The position numbers and the translations under genes were made by a program. A model generated the notes under the pieces. It worked only from the letters and a program-made list of their open reading frames with translations. It was not told where the DNA came from and made no database searches. Source: Macrothele yani (lineage: Eukaryota > Arthropoda > Arachnida > Araneae > Macrothelidae). From it: a stretch of DNA of 64,000 nucleotides. The stretch covers positions 137,785,240 to 137,849,239 of the forward strand of contig CM077013.1 of the NCBI GenBank assembly GCA_039090855.1, given 5' to 3'. Shown here in pieces: positions 21,378-33,737 of this stretch. Position 1 is the stretch's first letter. The number at the start of each line of letters is the position of its first letter.

Positions 21378-21565
21378 ATCGGTTACGTTACACTTGTTTC
21401 TTTTCCTATGTCCGACTACAAATGAAAATGCATATATTTATTCTGCAGGATACATTTTGAATAATACACATCATGTGGTAGACCTCGGCAGTCTGTTTTC
21501 TCAGTAAATGGGTGTCCATCGCCTTCAAAGGATACATCGTCCATTGTGGATAGACGATGTATCCT
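21378..21565 (+). repeat. Right copy of ~185-bp diverged direct repeat
   Basis: Partner of 19978-20160. It ends in a 14-bp hairpin, AAGGATACATCGTC with its complement at 21553-21566, absent from the left copy where the Tc1 lies. Confidence 0.75.
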
Positions 21566-21949
21566 TGGAACGCAATAGGCTTTTATTTTTTTGATCCTGT
21601 GTCTTGTGAGAATGAAAGGCGGGCATATTTTTTTATAGTCAAGCACAAAGCTAAACACACGAGGTATATCCATTTTTTGCAGTCAGGTTTTTCAAGTTCT
21701 GGGAAGAAAATACATGCTGTGGATAATATAATGGCAACACATAATAAATGTGTTACTTTCTGCAATGGTCCAAATGCTAATTTATTAAGCCGCGCTGATT
21801 AAACTTTTTTTGTATGCTTCTGGCAGGTTCTTCTATCAAGGATCGAGAATACAAGCAGTAGCTTCCTTACAGGTGATAAAGGATCGCAGGACGTAGAACA
21901 CAAGCAGCAGCTTCTTTTGAGGTGACAGAAAAATCGCTACGCGAGATAA

Positions 21950-22250
21950 CTGACATGCCTGAATTCTAAAGAGGTCAAATTGGTGGAGCCCGTTTAGCTC
22001 TGGCACTGCTGACTGAAAGTGCAGATTTGTTGAATTTATCTCAGCGCAGCTGCATCGAAAGTTACGAAGTCATTCTTCAAGTATTGAAAAAGATGAGATA
22101 GGACGAATTCCAGTAGGAAATCGAAGTTGACTGAGAGAGACAGTCGGTCAAATAGATTGCAGCCGAAGCTCATAAAACAAATGCCGCAAAAATAACCGCA
22201 GAAATCAATGCGAGTTCCTGAATTCCAGTATATAACGAAATAGTTCCCCG
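21950..22250 (+). pseudogene. Tc1-like transposase N-terminal remnant
   Basis: RGQIGGARLALALLTESADL followed by SRKSKLTERDSRS corresponds to the Tc1 HTH region (F-K-R-G-Q-I-V-G-A-R-L-x-G-x-S-V-x-x-x-A-x-L) and the S-G-R-K-x-K-L-T-x-R-D linker. In-frame stops are present. Probably the same original copy as 23225-23385. Confidence 0.65.
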
Positions 22251-23224
22251 GGAGCAACATAAAACTGAGATTTATGTCAGAACCGATTAGTTACTAATGC
22301 TAATCCAAAGAGAATGTTGCAATGCTGTTGCAAAATCAAAATCTGGGCACGGAATGATTGAAACCACGGGATCTGTTCCGACGGGTGATCACACTTCTTC
22401 CAACATATGAGATATCCTCAATATAAAATTTGCTAGAGCCCTCCTCCGTGCCACTTTTTAAAGTCGTCATAGCAACAACCGAAGAACAAATGTTTGTAAC
22501 GTCATGCTTAGCTTTTCGTGTAGGTGACTTCCTAACCTGCACGCGTATATCACTGTTCTGTTGTCATAGCAACAAAGTACACAGCTGCAGGTGTGAAGCC
22601 ATCTCATCCAAATCATTCTCACATGACGCCAGAGATGCGTTACGTCGTCACACGGTCAACTTTTTAGATATCGAAAACATTACATCAGGAATTTTGGTTC
22701 ACTACCTGAACCGGTGTTTAGCCATGTGTATGTGGCAACGTTAAGAGTACGACGTTCTGACGACGTCAAGATTAAAACAGTTCACGGAAAAGAACAGGGG
22801 AAATTGACATAGGGTTCACAGTCAGTGTATACGTAAAATGTTGTGTATACAAGGAAGTGTTTGCGAAATAGGGACAAAAGGTTTTATAAAACACATAAAC
22901 AGACAGCCTGTCGTATCAAATTCCATAACCAACTGCTCGGGAAAGTTTTAGAAAACTGTGAGCCAACGTTGCCATCTATTTACGTGAAACTCAAAAACTC
23001 AATAAATAAATGTCAATAATTTCTGTATCAAATTTTACTTTTCTCAGTCATTATTGACGGGCTTTCATCTAGAACTATAATAAGTTTGGCAAATGACGAA
23101 GGAAGAACATAATTTTAACCGTCCTTTGTTAACCGTCAAACATTGGTGGAAAGATCAGCGCTGGTTCAGGAAATGATCTCAAGATATTACGTCGGTTCCA
23201 TCTGCAACCTGAACAAACGAGTTA
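22251..23224. other. Intron or decayed Tc1 interior
   Basis: Nothing recognised with confidence. It lies between two Tc1 remnants in the same orientation. Confidence 0.35.
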
Positions 23225-23385
23225 CAACAATGCACGACTTGATATTCTGCGTTCACGGGTTCATCCCATGGTGCAAACACTGTTACCCTCAAGCAATGCT
23301 GTCTTTCAAAGTGACAGTGCTCCAATGCACGCAGCAAGATATATTGAATTTTGGAGACTGATAAGCATGAAGCTGAATTTAATAA
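23225..23385 (+). pseudogene. Tc1-like transposase internal remnant
   Basis: VHPMVQTLLPSSNAVFQSDS followed by APMHAARYIEFW is the segment around the second catalytic Asp (usually F-Q-D-D-N-A-P-x-H-T-A-R). The motif here is Q-S-D-S-A-P-M-H-A-A-R, so the Asp is kept but the Asn is lost. Confidence 0.7.
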
Positions 23386-23459
23386 TCTCTTGCGGCTTAC
23401 TTAATCAGCACACTTAACTCTTTAACAGGTATGAACTACTGAACTCGATGTTAGCCAAA

Positions 23460-23690
23460 TGTTTTTTTTTTCTTTTTATTGGATGTTTAACGACCACGGT
23501 GAGCAACTCAGTGGGCTATCATCCTATAAGCAGTCGCCCGTCCCTAATTTAGGGCCACTGGTTCCAGGAAAGGGAGAGAGAGCAAGGGTCGTAATACAAA
23601 CAACATCCATGCCTTACCGGGATTCGAAGCCGGACTCATCTCGGACGAATGATCAAAAGCCATCGCTTACACCACTGCGCCACCCCGAAA
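23460..23690 (-). mobile_element. SINE-A copy, diverged
   Basis: Oligo-T start, GGATGTTTAACGACCACGG, and a tRNA-like head with B box mutated (CGGGATTCGAAGCCGG on the plus strand). It is older than most copies here. Confidence 0.85.
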
Positions 23691-25540
23691 TGGGTTCAAA
23701 TCAGCTCGAACGAATATTCCTTTTCTAAAAGAGGGCCGAAAGCGGCTGGAACGAATTCAGTCGAGGCATGTTTAGTGATCCCAACGCCGCTCAAGTGCGG
23801 CACCAGCAAAAGCAGGGCACCAGAAAGCGTTGCTCCCTCCCCTCCTTTTTTTTTTTTTGTATCTAAAATGGTTATTATGGGGTGATAACTGACACTAATC
23901 GTTCTTGACTGTTTACGTGCTAAGCGAGCTGTAACAACGAGGACGAATGCAAGAAAGGGAAGATATTTGAATGCCATGATTTATGTGTGTCAAAGGGGAC
24001 CAGCCGTTACTTATTGATACCGGGTCATGGAGTAGAGAATGACGGACTAAAATGGTGGTGTTTACTACCATTTTTAGGGCCGGTACTTCTGGAATGAGGG
24101 GTGCGGGGACGTGGAGTGATTAGATAAAATAGAGAAGAAAAAGATTCAGTGGTAATGTTGAATTCCAAAAAAATAAAATAAAAAATAAAATAAAAATAAA
24201 AAAAAATAAAGGTAAAGTGATAAAACTCTGAACTTTACTGAGTGAAAAGAAAGAAGAAGGGATTAAGAAACTTCAGCCATTTTTATGAGAAAGCCACAAG
24301 GATCGGGGAGAGGTTGTGACTTCCTAAGAATTTGGAACGTGGAATTAACACAGGAAATAGCAACAGCAGAGTGGACATCTGGATTATGTCATGGGAAGGG
24401 TCACAGGACGCGGAGAGCTAGGAAGGCCTTTGGACTAGGGGGTCAGAATATAAGCCTGTGATTGGTTGTGCGCGGTCCAGGGTCAGAGAGAAAGTTGAGG
24501 AAAGCAAAACATGAGATTTTGGAAGGACTCCTTGTATAGCTTCCACTGGGAAAAGAGGTCAGGGTTTCTTCAGATGGATAAAGCAGGACACCTAAAAAAG
24601 TCTGGGCGCTCAGCTGCGGTTGGGTCGCCAGTTTAATTTTTCACTAGCCTAGTTTAGTGATTTAACTTGGTCAAAAGCAGCACTAGGCAGAGGTCTAGGT
24701 ATCTAAACTAAGTAGATAGCTAGCAAGAGTAGTCACTCCCTGTATTACTGTAGCAGCATTGTCACCATCCTAAACGGTACGTATTAAGAACTTTTCGATG
24801 CATCTACTGAAGAAAAGCCTGTAGCATAATGTTGCTTCTGTGGACTGTGTGAGCATCTAGATAGAACTCTCACTGCTGTGTAAGACCTGGAATACTGAAA
24901 AAGAACTGTCCAGGTTCAATACCTCAACAAAGTAAATCCTCAAATTGAGTATATTCTCCACCCTCATTATAACAAGCCGACAACTCGGGTACAGTTGGAA
25001 AATTTTCAGCGAAGCTATTGCAAAATCTAAGCTCATTAAGGCGTCTATTATAACTAATTCTAAAAAATGAACCCGTAAAATTTATGACTTCCAGAACAAA
25101 AGTACGAAACATTCTGAAAAAGAAATGTCTAAAATTTATCATGAACTGCTTTCCTTCACGCATTCCCGTTGCATGTAAACAAAGCGGAAAGACACATTCA
25201 GATCGGGGAAAACGTTTTTCATCAACATTCACCGAATCGACAAGCGACGTCATATTGCTGGCCTTGACCGCGAGTTCAGCACTTACAGTTAGAAAAGAGA
25301 CAAAAGCAAAACAAAAAGAAAAAAGTTTGCCGGTGCCAATTCTAACGTTTTTCTTTTGCCCACAATGTGCTTAGCTTTTTTTTTTGTCTATCAGTTTGAG
25401 CGAAAATAATTTCAAATTGACGGCAAAATAACTAAAAAACTCGAGCAAATTGCGTCGTAAAAAAATTGCTACTATCGAATGTAAACAAATGTTATGGAAT
25501 GTTTGCGCGTGTTTTTTAATTGAAAAAATCAATTAGTGAC
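23691..25540. other. Intron sequence with (AAATA)n simple repeat
   Basis: An A-rich AAATA/AAAATA tract spans 24167-24212. I recognise nothing else across this long stretch; a 109-codon frame at 24924-25253 (minus) shows no family motif. Confidence 0.5.
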
Positions 25541-25546
25541 ATTAGA

Positions 25547-26165
25547 TTGGTATCATGGTGATTGGTTGTGTCCTATAGGAATAATGACCATTAAAAAACG
25601 GACCAATTTTAATAATTTTAATTAAAATTCCTCAATGACACGGAATTTCGGGAATAGGAAGGCGTCAAAACCTGACCATGGACGATGTCCAATTGCATGC
25701 CCAAAATCACGGTGATCGGATGTGTCATTTCGTAGCTGTGTCCGAACATCTAAAATTGTCCCTAGTCTCGGATAGAGAGCGATATTTTTTCAATTATCGT
25801 TAAAATTGGTCACTTTCTTAATCATCATTTTTTTATAAGATTCGACCAATCACCATGATACCAACCTCATGCCATTCACTATGTCCCTTCCTTTCTCTGT
25901 GCAAGTGTCACCGCGATCGGCTGAAGACCTTTGGAGGAAATAGGTAACAAACTACCCCCTTCTCAAAACCCGGAAAACCCCCTAAAAATAAAAGTTTTTG
26001 GACAATTATTGATCAATGAAACGGAATTTTGGGGATCGGAAGGCATCAAAACCTGACCATGGATGATGTCCAATCGCATGCAAAAAAATCACGGTGATCG
26101 GATGTGTTATCTCGTACCTATGCTCGAACAACTAATTGTCTCTAATCTCGCAAAGAGAGCTCCCG
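25547..26165. repeat. Repeat unit with inverted and direct repeats
   Basis: A perfect 20-bp inverted pair, TTGGTATCATGGTGATTGGT (25547-25566) and its complement (25845-25864), overlaps a direct repeat of about 140-150 bp (25631-25770 and 26011-26160). The direct repeat contains CAAAACCTGACCATGGA and TCACGGTGATCGGATGTGT. Likely a small non-autonomous element or its duplicated arms. Confidence 0.65.
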
Positions 26166-27465
26166 CTCGGCCTCCCTTCGCTCAAATATTTCAGCAACCA
26201 TCACGAAATGTATATACATTAAAGTTGTTATATCTTTAAAGATATCATCTCTGTGTGTGACCAATGCATAATCCTTCGCTACGCCTCTGAGGCGAGTAGA
26301 AAGTTAAGGGTGTCCAGACCCTACTGTCCTTCTGGACTGGTGGCGGCAAGTAATGAATTCAAAAGAATTGGGTGAGCATTTTAACAGTGCATATATGATA
26401 ATGTGTGAAAATATTTTTCACCACACCAAACAAAAAACCACGAAAATATAACAAGGGTTTGAAAGGAATTGTTTTGCCCAGTAAACAAGAAGCTTTCGCA
26501 AGACCCGATTCCTTTGTCACCATTTCTGTTTGGGGAACGTAGAAAATTTGCAGCCAATGAGTCCTCAGGCTGTAGCTGATTTTGGGCACCATTTAGTTTC
26601 CGCAGATCGGCCGTTTAAGGGGTGAGACCCTTTTAAGTCCCTGTGGGAATAATTTGAGATGAAAGTGATAAGCATACAAGCGTTGCCAAAAGTCTTACAC
26701 CAGTAGACTAAGTCAAATTTCTGATGTTTGAAGTCCACTAATACAGCGTAATGGTAAAGTCAGGAATACATATTACATATCAATTTTAAGGAAGTTTTAT
26801 TATGCTGAATTCAAATAGTTTTTCAGAATGTTATTACCAGTAACAGAAGTGAAGTTACAAGCAAAAGTACAGCGTCTAATCATAAAAAGCAACAAATAGT
26901 GGAATTTGTGAAATTAGTGTACAATGCATTTAACGTAAATTTACTGTAAAGTACATTATTGATACTTGCAGGACACTTGAAATAACTGACCAACAGGCCA
27001 AATACGCTGTAATATTTAATTGGATAACCACGGTTACTTAGTAACAAAGTGCACCTTCCTGGCATGGAACCAATGAGCTTCTCTAGTTATCCATTGGTGA
27101 TAAATCGGTGCCATACGGCCCTTACAGACTCGATTAAAGTATTTAATTGACTGTGTAAGGGCAGTCTGGCACCGTGTGGTACAACTAGAGGAGCTCATTA
27201 GTTTAATGCCAAGAAGGGTCATTTTGCTACCAAGAAACCGTGGTTATTCAATTAAATGTTATAGCGTATTTTGCTTGTTGGTCAGTTATTTCAAGTGTCC
27301 TACATGTGCCAATAATGTACTGTACAGTAATTTTACGTTAAATGCATTGTACACTAATTCACAAATTCCACTGTTTGCTGCTTTTTATGACTAGACGCTG
27401 TACCTGGGTGTTTTCTTTAAAACTATTCTGTAAAACTATTTGAATTCAGCATAAAACTTCCTTAA

Positions 27466-27807
27466 TATTTCTTTTTGTCTTTTTAATCAGGTAAGTACAT
27501 CAGTGTGGAGAATTAGCCCACAGCTGAGGGTTCCAGTTAGTCATTCAACCTAAGGATTCTGGAACAAAACCCAGTGAGTTGGGGTCTTTTCGCCAATGTC
27601 ACACATATCTAGCTCGCACCTCTCCAAGATTCACAGAGGCCTAGTTGCTGTTGTGTGTGCCATTGTTACCATGGAGCTCCCCGAGGAGGCAAACCCATCG
27701 CTCACTACGACCTGGAAGTTTGCATTTCTTTTTGGAGCTAACCTCGGTATCAGTGGTCTCTAACGTAAACTTCTTAGTGATATGTATGTATGTATAAAAC
27801 GTCCTCT
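27466..27807. other. 342-bp insertion in the palindrome's right arm
   Basis: Not present in the left arm, where the two flanks are adjacent. It contains a GTATGTATGTAT tract and a GC-richer body. No family recognised. Confidence 0.6.
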
Positions 27808-27818
27808 AAATTGATGTA

Positions 27819-28986
27819 GGCTGAAGAGCAATTGAATTAGAGACAGCTGGCGTTATGCAAATGTGGAGCTGTGGCGGTCCTGTAAACGCAAACGACATGA
27901 CGTATGCAGCGATCCGACAATATAAGGAGTGATGCGACGGGAATCAGTAAGAGTCGGACGTAGTATGGGTAAGACGAAGGACCTAAGAGCATTTGGTCGT
28001 GGGAAAATTTTCGGGGCCCGACAAATGGGTCACTCTATCTCGGAAGTCGTACAGGCACTGGGATTTTCACGAGCCACAGTGTCACGGGTGCACCGTGAGT
28101 ACCTCGAATCCAGTAAAACCATCACAGTAACGTCCAACTGCCGTGGAAAACAGCATGTGGATGAGCGGGGTCATCGTTGGCTAGCTCGCATTGTAACAGC
28201 GGATAGACGGGCCACAGTGCAAGAAATCACTCGGCAATTTAACGCTGGTGCACAAAAACGTAAGCAGCCACACCATCTCCTCGTTATGGGGTACAGAAGC
28301 CAGCGTCCCACGAGGGTACCTCTGCTGACCGCACATCACAGGGTGAAAAGATTAGTATGGGCACGGGAACATCGCCACTGGACCCTAGACGTGTGGGGAA
28401 AAATTTTGCCTGGACTGATTAGTCGAGATTCACGTTGGTACATGCGGATGGCAGGATACGAGTACGCCGCAAACAACATGAAGCGATGGATCCTTCTTGC
28501 CAGCAGGATACTCTTCAAGCTGGTGGGGGTGGCATTCTCGTCTGGGGACTGTTAACGTGGACTGAAATGGACCCCTGGTACGTGTGACATCGTCCCTCAA
28601 AGGTCAACGTTACCGGGATATCCTGCACGACCATTTGCTTCCGTTTGTGTGTCTTCAACATCCCACTGGGGACCTCATCCTGCAACAAGACAATGCAGCT
28701 CCCGAATTGTATCCGAATGGTTGGATGAACACTTCACCGACGTTACCTCACTTCCTTGGCCAGCTAGGTCACCCGAACTCAATCCCATCGAACACATCTG
28801 GGATGCCATCGAGAGAGATGTTCGTGAACTGTGGGAGCTTGTTCAGGGGTCGTGGATCCATACGCCTTTCCAACGCTTCCGGTGTCTTGTCGAGTCCATG
28901 CCGAGACGAATCGCCGCCGTCATCAGGGCGAAAAGTGGTGCTACACGTTACTAGACAGGCATCTCTAATTCAATTGCTCTTCAGTG
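27819..28986 (+). mobile_element. Tc1-like element in palindrome arm
   Basis: Inverted ends share CTGAAGAGCAATTGAATTAG, flanked by TA at 27817-27818 and 28987-28988. The left arm of the palindrome has a single TA at the matching site. Transposase begins near 27929: MGHSISEVVQALGFSRATV (HTH), SQRPTRVPLLTAHHRVKRLV, then in another frame T-D-stop-S-R-F (the Glu after the first Asp is now TAG), LILQQDNAA, and SPELNPIEHIWDAIERDVRE. All three catalytic acids survive but in different frames. Confidence 0.9.
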
Positions 28987-29075
28987 TATAATATGTATTC
29001 CTGACTTTACCATTACGCTGTATACATTGACTTCAAACATCAAAAATGTGACTTTCAATCTACTGGTGCAGGATT

Positions 29076-29739
29076 TTTGGCCACGATTGTATTCCTTACA
29101 CCATTTTCACAGAAGGAATTTCAGACATTCCTGCATGAGTAATAATTCAATATTCCTCTGGAGACTGTTCAAGTATTTGAATATAAGCCATGTAAGATAA
29201 GAGGTGTAAAAGCAAAGTGGAGCACCAACAGCCTGTTGAAGCGTACCTGTAGTAACTCTTCTTCTCACAGCTGCTTCCATTATTTTCTACACCTCTTGTA
29301 TGTCTATATCAAGTATTACAGAAATATTTCTGAAGTTGTTTGTCGAAATGTTCTGGCACGTTTTATTACTACCACCATTTTCGTAGAAAATCCTCTCGAA
29401 TGTGTCCAACTTGTTTTCAGACTTGTCAGGCAGTTAAGTATCGCGAGACAGAAAATCAAAACGCACGGATTACAAGATGACGATCAGGAAACAGCGAGTA
29501 GACATATTGACCCTGAAAATCAGTTGCACAAACGTCTGAAAACAATGAGATGATTAAAAAATATACGCAGGCTGCAAGTAGTCACGAAAATTGTATCGGT
29601 GATATGTACCAATTAATTTTTTTCGCAAGACATTTTTCAGACGGCGTCTATTTTATTATTTCCTCATGCTGAGCATAAGTACGAGAAATATTTCTCGGTT
29701 CGACAGTCATCTGTTGTTCAGATAAAAACAACCTGAACA
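29076..29739. other. Intron sequence, nothing recognised
   Basis: An open frame at 29236-29553 has no identifiable motif. Confidence 0.5.
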
Positions 29740-30470
29740 AGTTAGTAAAATCATGCAATGCATTGATTATGATACGCTCTCCAATATACTAGAAATCATT
29801 ACTCAAGCTATTACTCAAGTTATGAGGAAAATGACTGTGGAATAAATCTCACCCCTGTGCCCTGACCTTTGATCCATTTGGATGATATTCAACAGAACTG
29901 GTTCAGTATATCTCCGAAATAACATGATAAAGTTTTGTCGCAATCAAAGCAATTTTACGGAAGTTATTATGCATAAGCGCTATGGAATAGATCCCGCTCC
30001 TATGTCCTAACCTTTACCAGATTTCGCCCATTTTCAATAGGATTCGTCCCCAGACAGGTCCCTACAACATAGCAACATTTCATCCAAATCAAAACATTTT
30101 ATCGTAAGTTATGACTCATAATGGCGATGGAAGTGATTCCGCTCCTATGTCCTGACCTTCGACCTCCATTTCGCCAATTTTCAATAGGGTTTGTCCCCAG
30201 GTGGTCTCCTACCACATACTAAAATTTATTCGAAATCGAACTTGTTTTACGTTAGTTATGACGCATAAGAGCAGTGGAATAGATCCTGCTCTTATGTCCT
30301 GACCTTTGACCCCATTTCGTTCACTTTCAATAGGGTTCCTTCGCAGGTGTTCCCCTACCACATACTAAACTTTCATCGAAATCAAACTATTTTTACGCCA
30401 GTTATTGTGCGGACGGACGGACAAAGCTGGAGCATATACGCTTCTTCAACCTACGGATGGAAAGCGTAAA
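29740..30470 (+). repeat. R1 repeat, locus 3 (four monomers)
   Basis: Begins ACAAGTTAGTAAAATCATGC and ends CAAAGCTGGAGCATATACGC then GGAAAGCGTAA. Marker words at 29873, 30008, 30153 and 30300 give a spacing of 135-147 bp. This is the longest R1 copy in the window. Confidence 0.85.
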
Positions 30471-30829
30471 TAAGAAAACGGATAAAACAAATTATTCCTA
30501 ACAATCTTGAGCTACTTTATCACCTTTGACCCTTACGGGAGAATTGGAAGATAGCGTTTAATGAGCGTCTAATTTTCTCAGTCTGTTTTGGCTCCATTTA
30601 CCGGCGTAACTAAACAGATCGCCCCGTTTTGTACCAAACATAATGTTGAGCTTCTTTTCCTATGCGAAATGCGTGCCAGCGTCTACGTCAACACAGTTAG
30701 CTAATGGCGTGAGGGCATTGCGTTGTCAGTTGAGTAGGTCGATAAATGGGCTGCTTGGTGGCTCTTACGCCATCATTAGAAAAAAGGGTTAAGCACTGCA
30801 GCAGAAGCGAGAGAAATTTGTGTAACTTA

Positions 30830-32235
30830 AGACGAAGAACCAGTGGAGAGCAGCACTGCACGGAAATGGTTACGGGTTCTAAATTCTGAATACAGCACCC
30901 TCGAAAACAAGCCCAGGTCAGGATATCCACGAACACTAACACCTTGGTCGAAGCTGTGACCGCGAAACTCCGTACCAACACACGATAATTGGCGGATGAG
31001 GTGGGATTTCCACAATTCACCACCGTTCGTCTCCTGAACAAGCTTGGTTTCCTCCACCAGACGCTAACGAATAGTTTCCCTCCGAATTGACCACGAAACA
31101 AGCTGGACACTGTATCGCTCTGTTGCACATTGATCTACTGTGTACAAAAACGAGCTCCTGAAGACGAAGTAAGCAGAATCACTGCATGAAAATGGTTACA
31201 CGGCGTCCCAATTCTAGGCACACCACCCTCGAAGACAAGCCGAGGTCCTTACATCCATGACTACCAGCATTGACACCCTGGCCGAAGCTGTAACCGCGAA
31301 CCCTGATATCGTCACATGACAACTGAGGTAGGGTCCTAATTTTGGGTACACCACCCTCTAAAACAAGCTGAGGTCAGTACGTCCATGACCACAAACACTG
31401 ACACCCTGGACGAAGCTGTGACGTCAATGACCTCCAGGATTGACACCCTGATCAAAGCCGTAACCGCGAATCTTGATACCAGCACATGACAGTTGAAAGA
31501 TAAGGTAGAGTTTTCAAAATCCATTGTAGTTCATTTCCTGCACCAGATTAGTTTTCTCGACTAGGCGCCATCAATAGTTACCCTAGAATGGACAACCTAG
31601 CAAGCGGAACACAGTACTGGTCTCTGTCACAGATTGACGTGAAATCTAGAAGACGACAGGTTTTGTCGTAGTGTTGTCACAGGTGATGAGAATGGATATT
31701 CCTACGTTATACTACTACTACTTGGAAACTAGTGTCTAAGGCCACTGCAAGAAACAGCCAGTGGTGTAGAGGCCGTTCGAGAGGAAAGTAATACTGAGCA
31801 TTTAATGCAATTGCGAAAATCTGTTGCACTGAGAACTCGTGTCAGATTGCAAGGTTGTGGACTGGAAATTTTACGTCAAACAATTGCAGCGGGCCCATGA
31901 TATTCTGCTGCAAAGCTATCCAGCGCTCATTAATAGGATTTGGACATTGCTTGCTGCACGCGGAAAGTGCCCCAAGTCCCACCGGCAGAACGGTCCACCA
32001 AAAACAACAGGGATCGTAAAAGATTTACATTCTATCGCATCCTCCATACAGTCCGGGCCTTATCCCATCCGACTACCATGCACCTATTTCATTGCATGGC
32101 CCTTTTCCTAAAATGATAACACCTCGCTTAACTGGTGGATGGAGAATCTAGCATTGGAGTTTCTGTCCTCGAAACCTGTGGAATGGCACCCTTGTGCGAT
32201 CGTGGCTCTGGTGGAACGTTGACATAGGACTAGCT
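30830..32235 (+). pseudogene. SETMAR-type mariner with amplified N-terminal segment
   Basis: The first segment translates as YSTLENKPRSGYPRT and LLNKLGFLHQTLTNSFPPN, the HTH linker of SETMAR-like mariners (L-x-D-K-P-R-S-G-R-P; L-x-x-L-G-x-V). Related but decayed copies of this stretch follow at about 31150-31330 and 31330-31620 (ACCACCCTCGAAGACAAGC, CACCACCCTCTAAAACAAGC). The C-terminal half then appears at 31839-32235: KFYVKQLQRAHDILLQSYPA, LINR, and H-L-F-H-C-M-A-L-F-L. The D-N-A-R-P-H motif is unrecognisable. Confidence 0.65.
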
Positions 32236-32307
32236 ATCTTGCATCATTAATATGTTTATCCCGTTTTCAGCGCAAACGGGGTAAACTTTTGACTCACCAC
32301 GAATATA

Positions 32308-33737
32308 CCCTGGCTTCCATAAATTAAGCAACAAATGGGAAAATCGTGATAATTCAAACAATATGCAACCGATTTAGATGCAATTTGATGGTAAGCTTTA
32401 TCACACAAAATGCAACACAAAAGCGTAAAAAACATGTGATACAAAGCATTTATATTTTATATGAGTGATGCAACTATGATAATACAGAAATATAGGTATC
32501 AAGATGAAATAGGAAAAGATAATTCAATACGGAGTGTGGTTAGCTCGAACAGCAATACAGGCCCGACAGCGATGCTCCATGCTGTTAATTATGGTGTCTA
32601 GCAGTTCCGCGCGCTGCTGCGTCCATTGCTCGAGCAAAGCAATGTGGAGCCCCTGCAGGGTTCGAAGAGGGGAATGAAGGCCAGCAACACGCCCTTTGGG
32701 AGCATCCTAGACATGCTCAACGGGATTCAGATCGGGAGATCGTTCTGGCCACTGAATACGGACTAGTGTCTTGTTCCAGGTACTGGTGCACGAGGAGAGC
32801 TGTGTAAGAGCCTGTAGTACAAGTGTATCGCTAATTGGTGCAGCATTCGGACGAACCATAAGGTCCAGAATGTAGTCTCTATAACTATTAGCATTGAGGT
32901 TTTCATGTGGCAACATATTGCTGTCGGTACGATATTGCTTCCCACACCAGAACACCACCACCACCATAGGTGTCGCTTTCCTGGATATTAGAGGAAAGAT
33001 AGCGAGTACCTGCATCTCTCCAGATGTAAACTCTCCAAGAATCACTTGTAGACAGTATTGCGACTCATCAGTGATCAGAACGGACCTCCACTGATTTTGG
33101 GTCCAGTTCACATGCATTCGTGCCCAACTCAAACGTTCCCTCCGGTAGCGGAGAAGTTAGAGGCACGCATAATACCAGTCGCCTAGTATATAGCCCTCCT
33201 GCATGTAACCTTCTCGGTACCATCGAAGCTGATACCTGCGGTCCGGTGGCTGTCGCAAAGATGAGTTGGTGTAGTCGTCCTGTTCCGCTGTGCCGAAAGC
33301 CGCAAATACCGGTCATCCGCGGAGGTCGTCGCCTTAGGCCTACCTTCGGGAAGCTTCATCCCTGGCTTGGAAATGCTGCCACATCCTGCTGACCACAGAA
33401 TAATCGATGTTGAGCCATCTTGCGCCGTTCGCCTGCTGTTGCCTTGTTTCGAGTCAGCCTATCGCTCTCTAGCGTAACTCCGCTGGTAAAGCCATGTTAA
33501 CAAAATCGCTATCTGGAAATGTTGCCATTCACCGCCGCACATGAATTGGAGACTCCCTCCGAAACAGCTGGTTTTTAGCTCTTTCGCATTTGCATAGAGA
33601 ACTGCCAGCGCCACTCACGCGTGTTCCGTACATCGATGCAGTATGCCTTCGTCCGTAACATATGCAAATTTCGTGCAACTATATTTCGCCCAATCATCGC
33701 GATATTTCGGTTTGCTGCTTAATTTATGAAACCAGTG
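32308..33737 (-). mobile_element. Tc1-like element, subfamily T5, broken
   Basis: Inverted ends share CATAAATTAAGCA (32318-32330 and near 33715-33727), with TA at 32306-32307. The other flank is degraded to CA. On the minus strand: NGARWLNIDYSVVSRMWQHF (HTH), SVLITDESQYCL (first Asp kept), and RIQWPERSPDLNPVEHV (third acid kept). The central D-N motif is disrupted. 1430 bp. Confidence 0.85.

Larger units (their letters stand above)
26690..29072. repeat. Large interrupted palindrome
   Basis: The left arm (26690 to about 27090) is repeated in reverse complement as 27176-27465 plus 28989-29072, with a spacer of about 90 bp in the middle. Examples: CTTACACCAGTAGA against TCTACTGGTGCAGG, and AAGGAAGTTTTATTATGCTG against CAGCATAAAACTTCCTT. 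The right arm is split by 342 bp of unknown sequence (27466-27807) and by a Tc1 (27819-28986). This looks like a fold-back element or an inverted duplication; no protein gene was found in the arms. Confidence 0.85.

Noticed and set aside
24924..25253. 109-codon minus-strand open frame as a host exon
   Set aside because: No family resemblance and no clear splice sites; AT-rich intron context.
26359..26592. Minus-strand open frame considered as a mariner C-terminal scrap
   Set aside because: Only vague resemblance in a neighbouring frame (G-C-K-F-S-T-F); no catalytic box, so not annotated.
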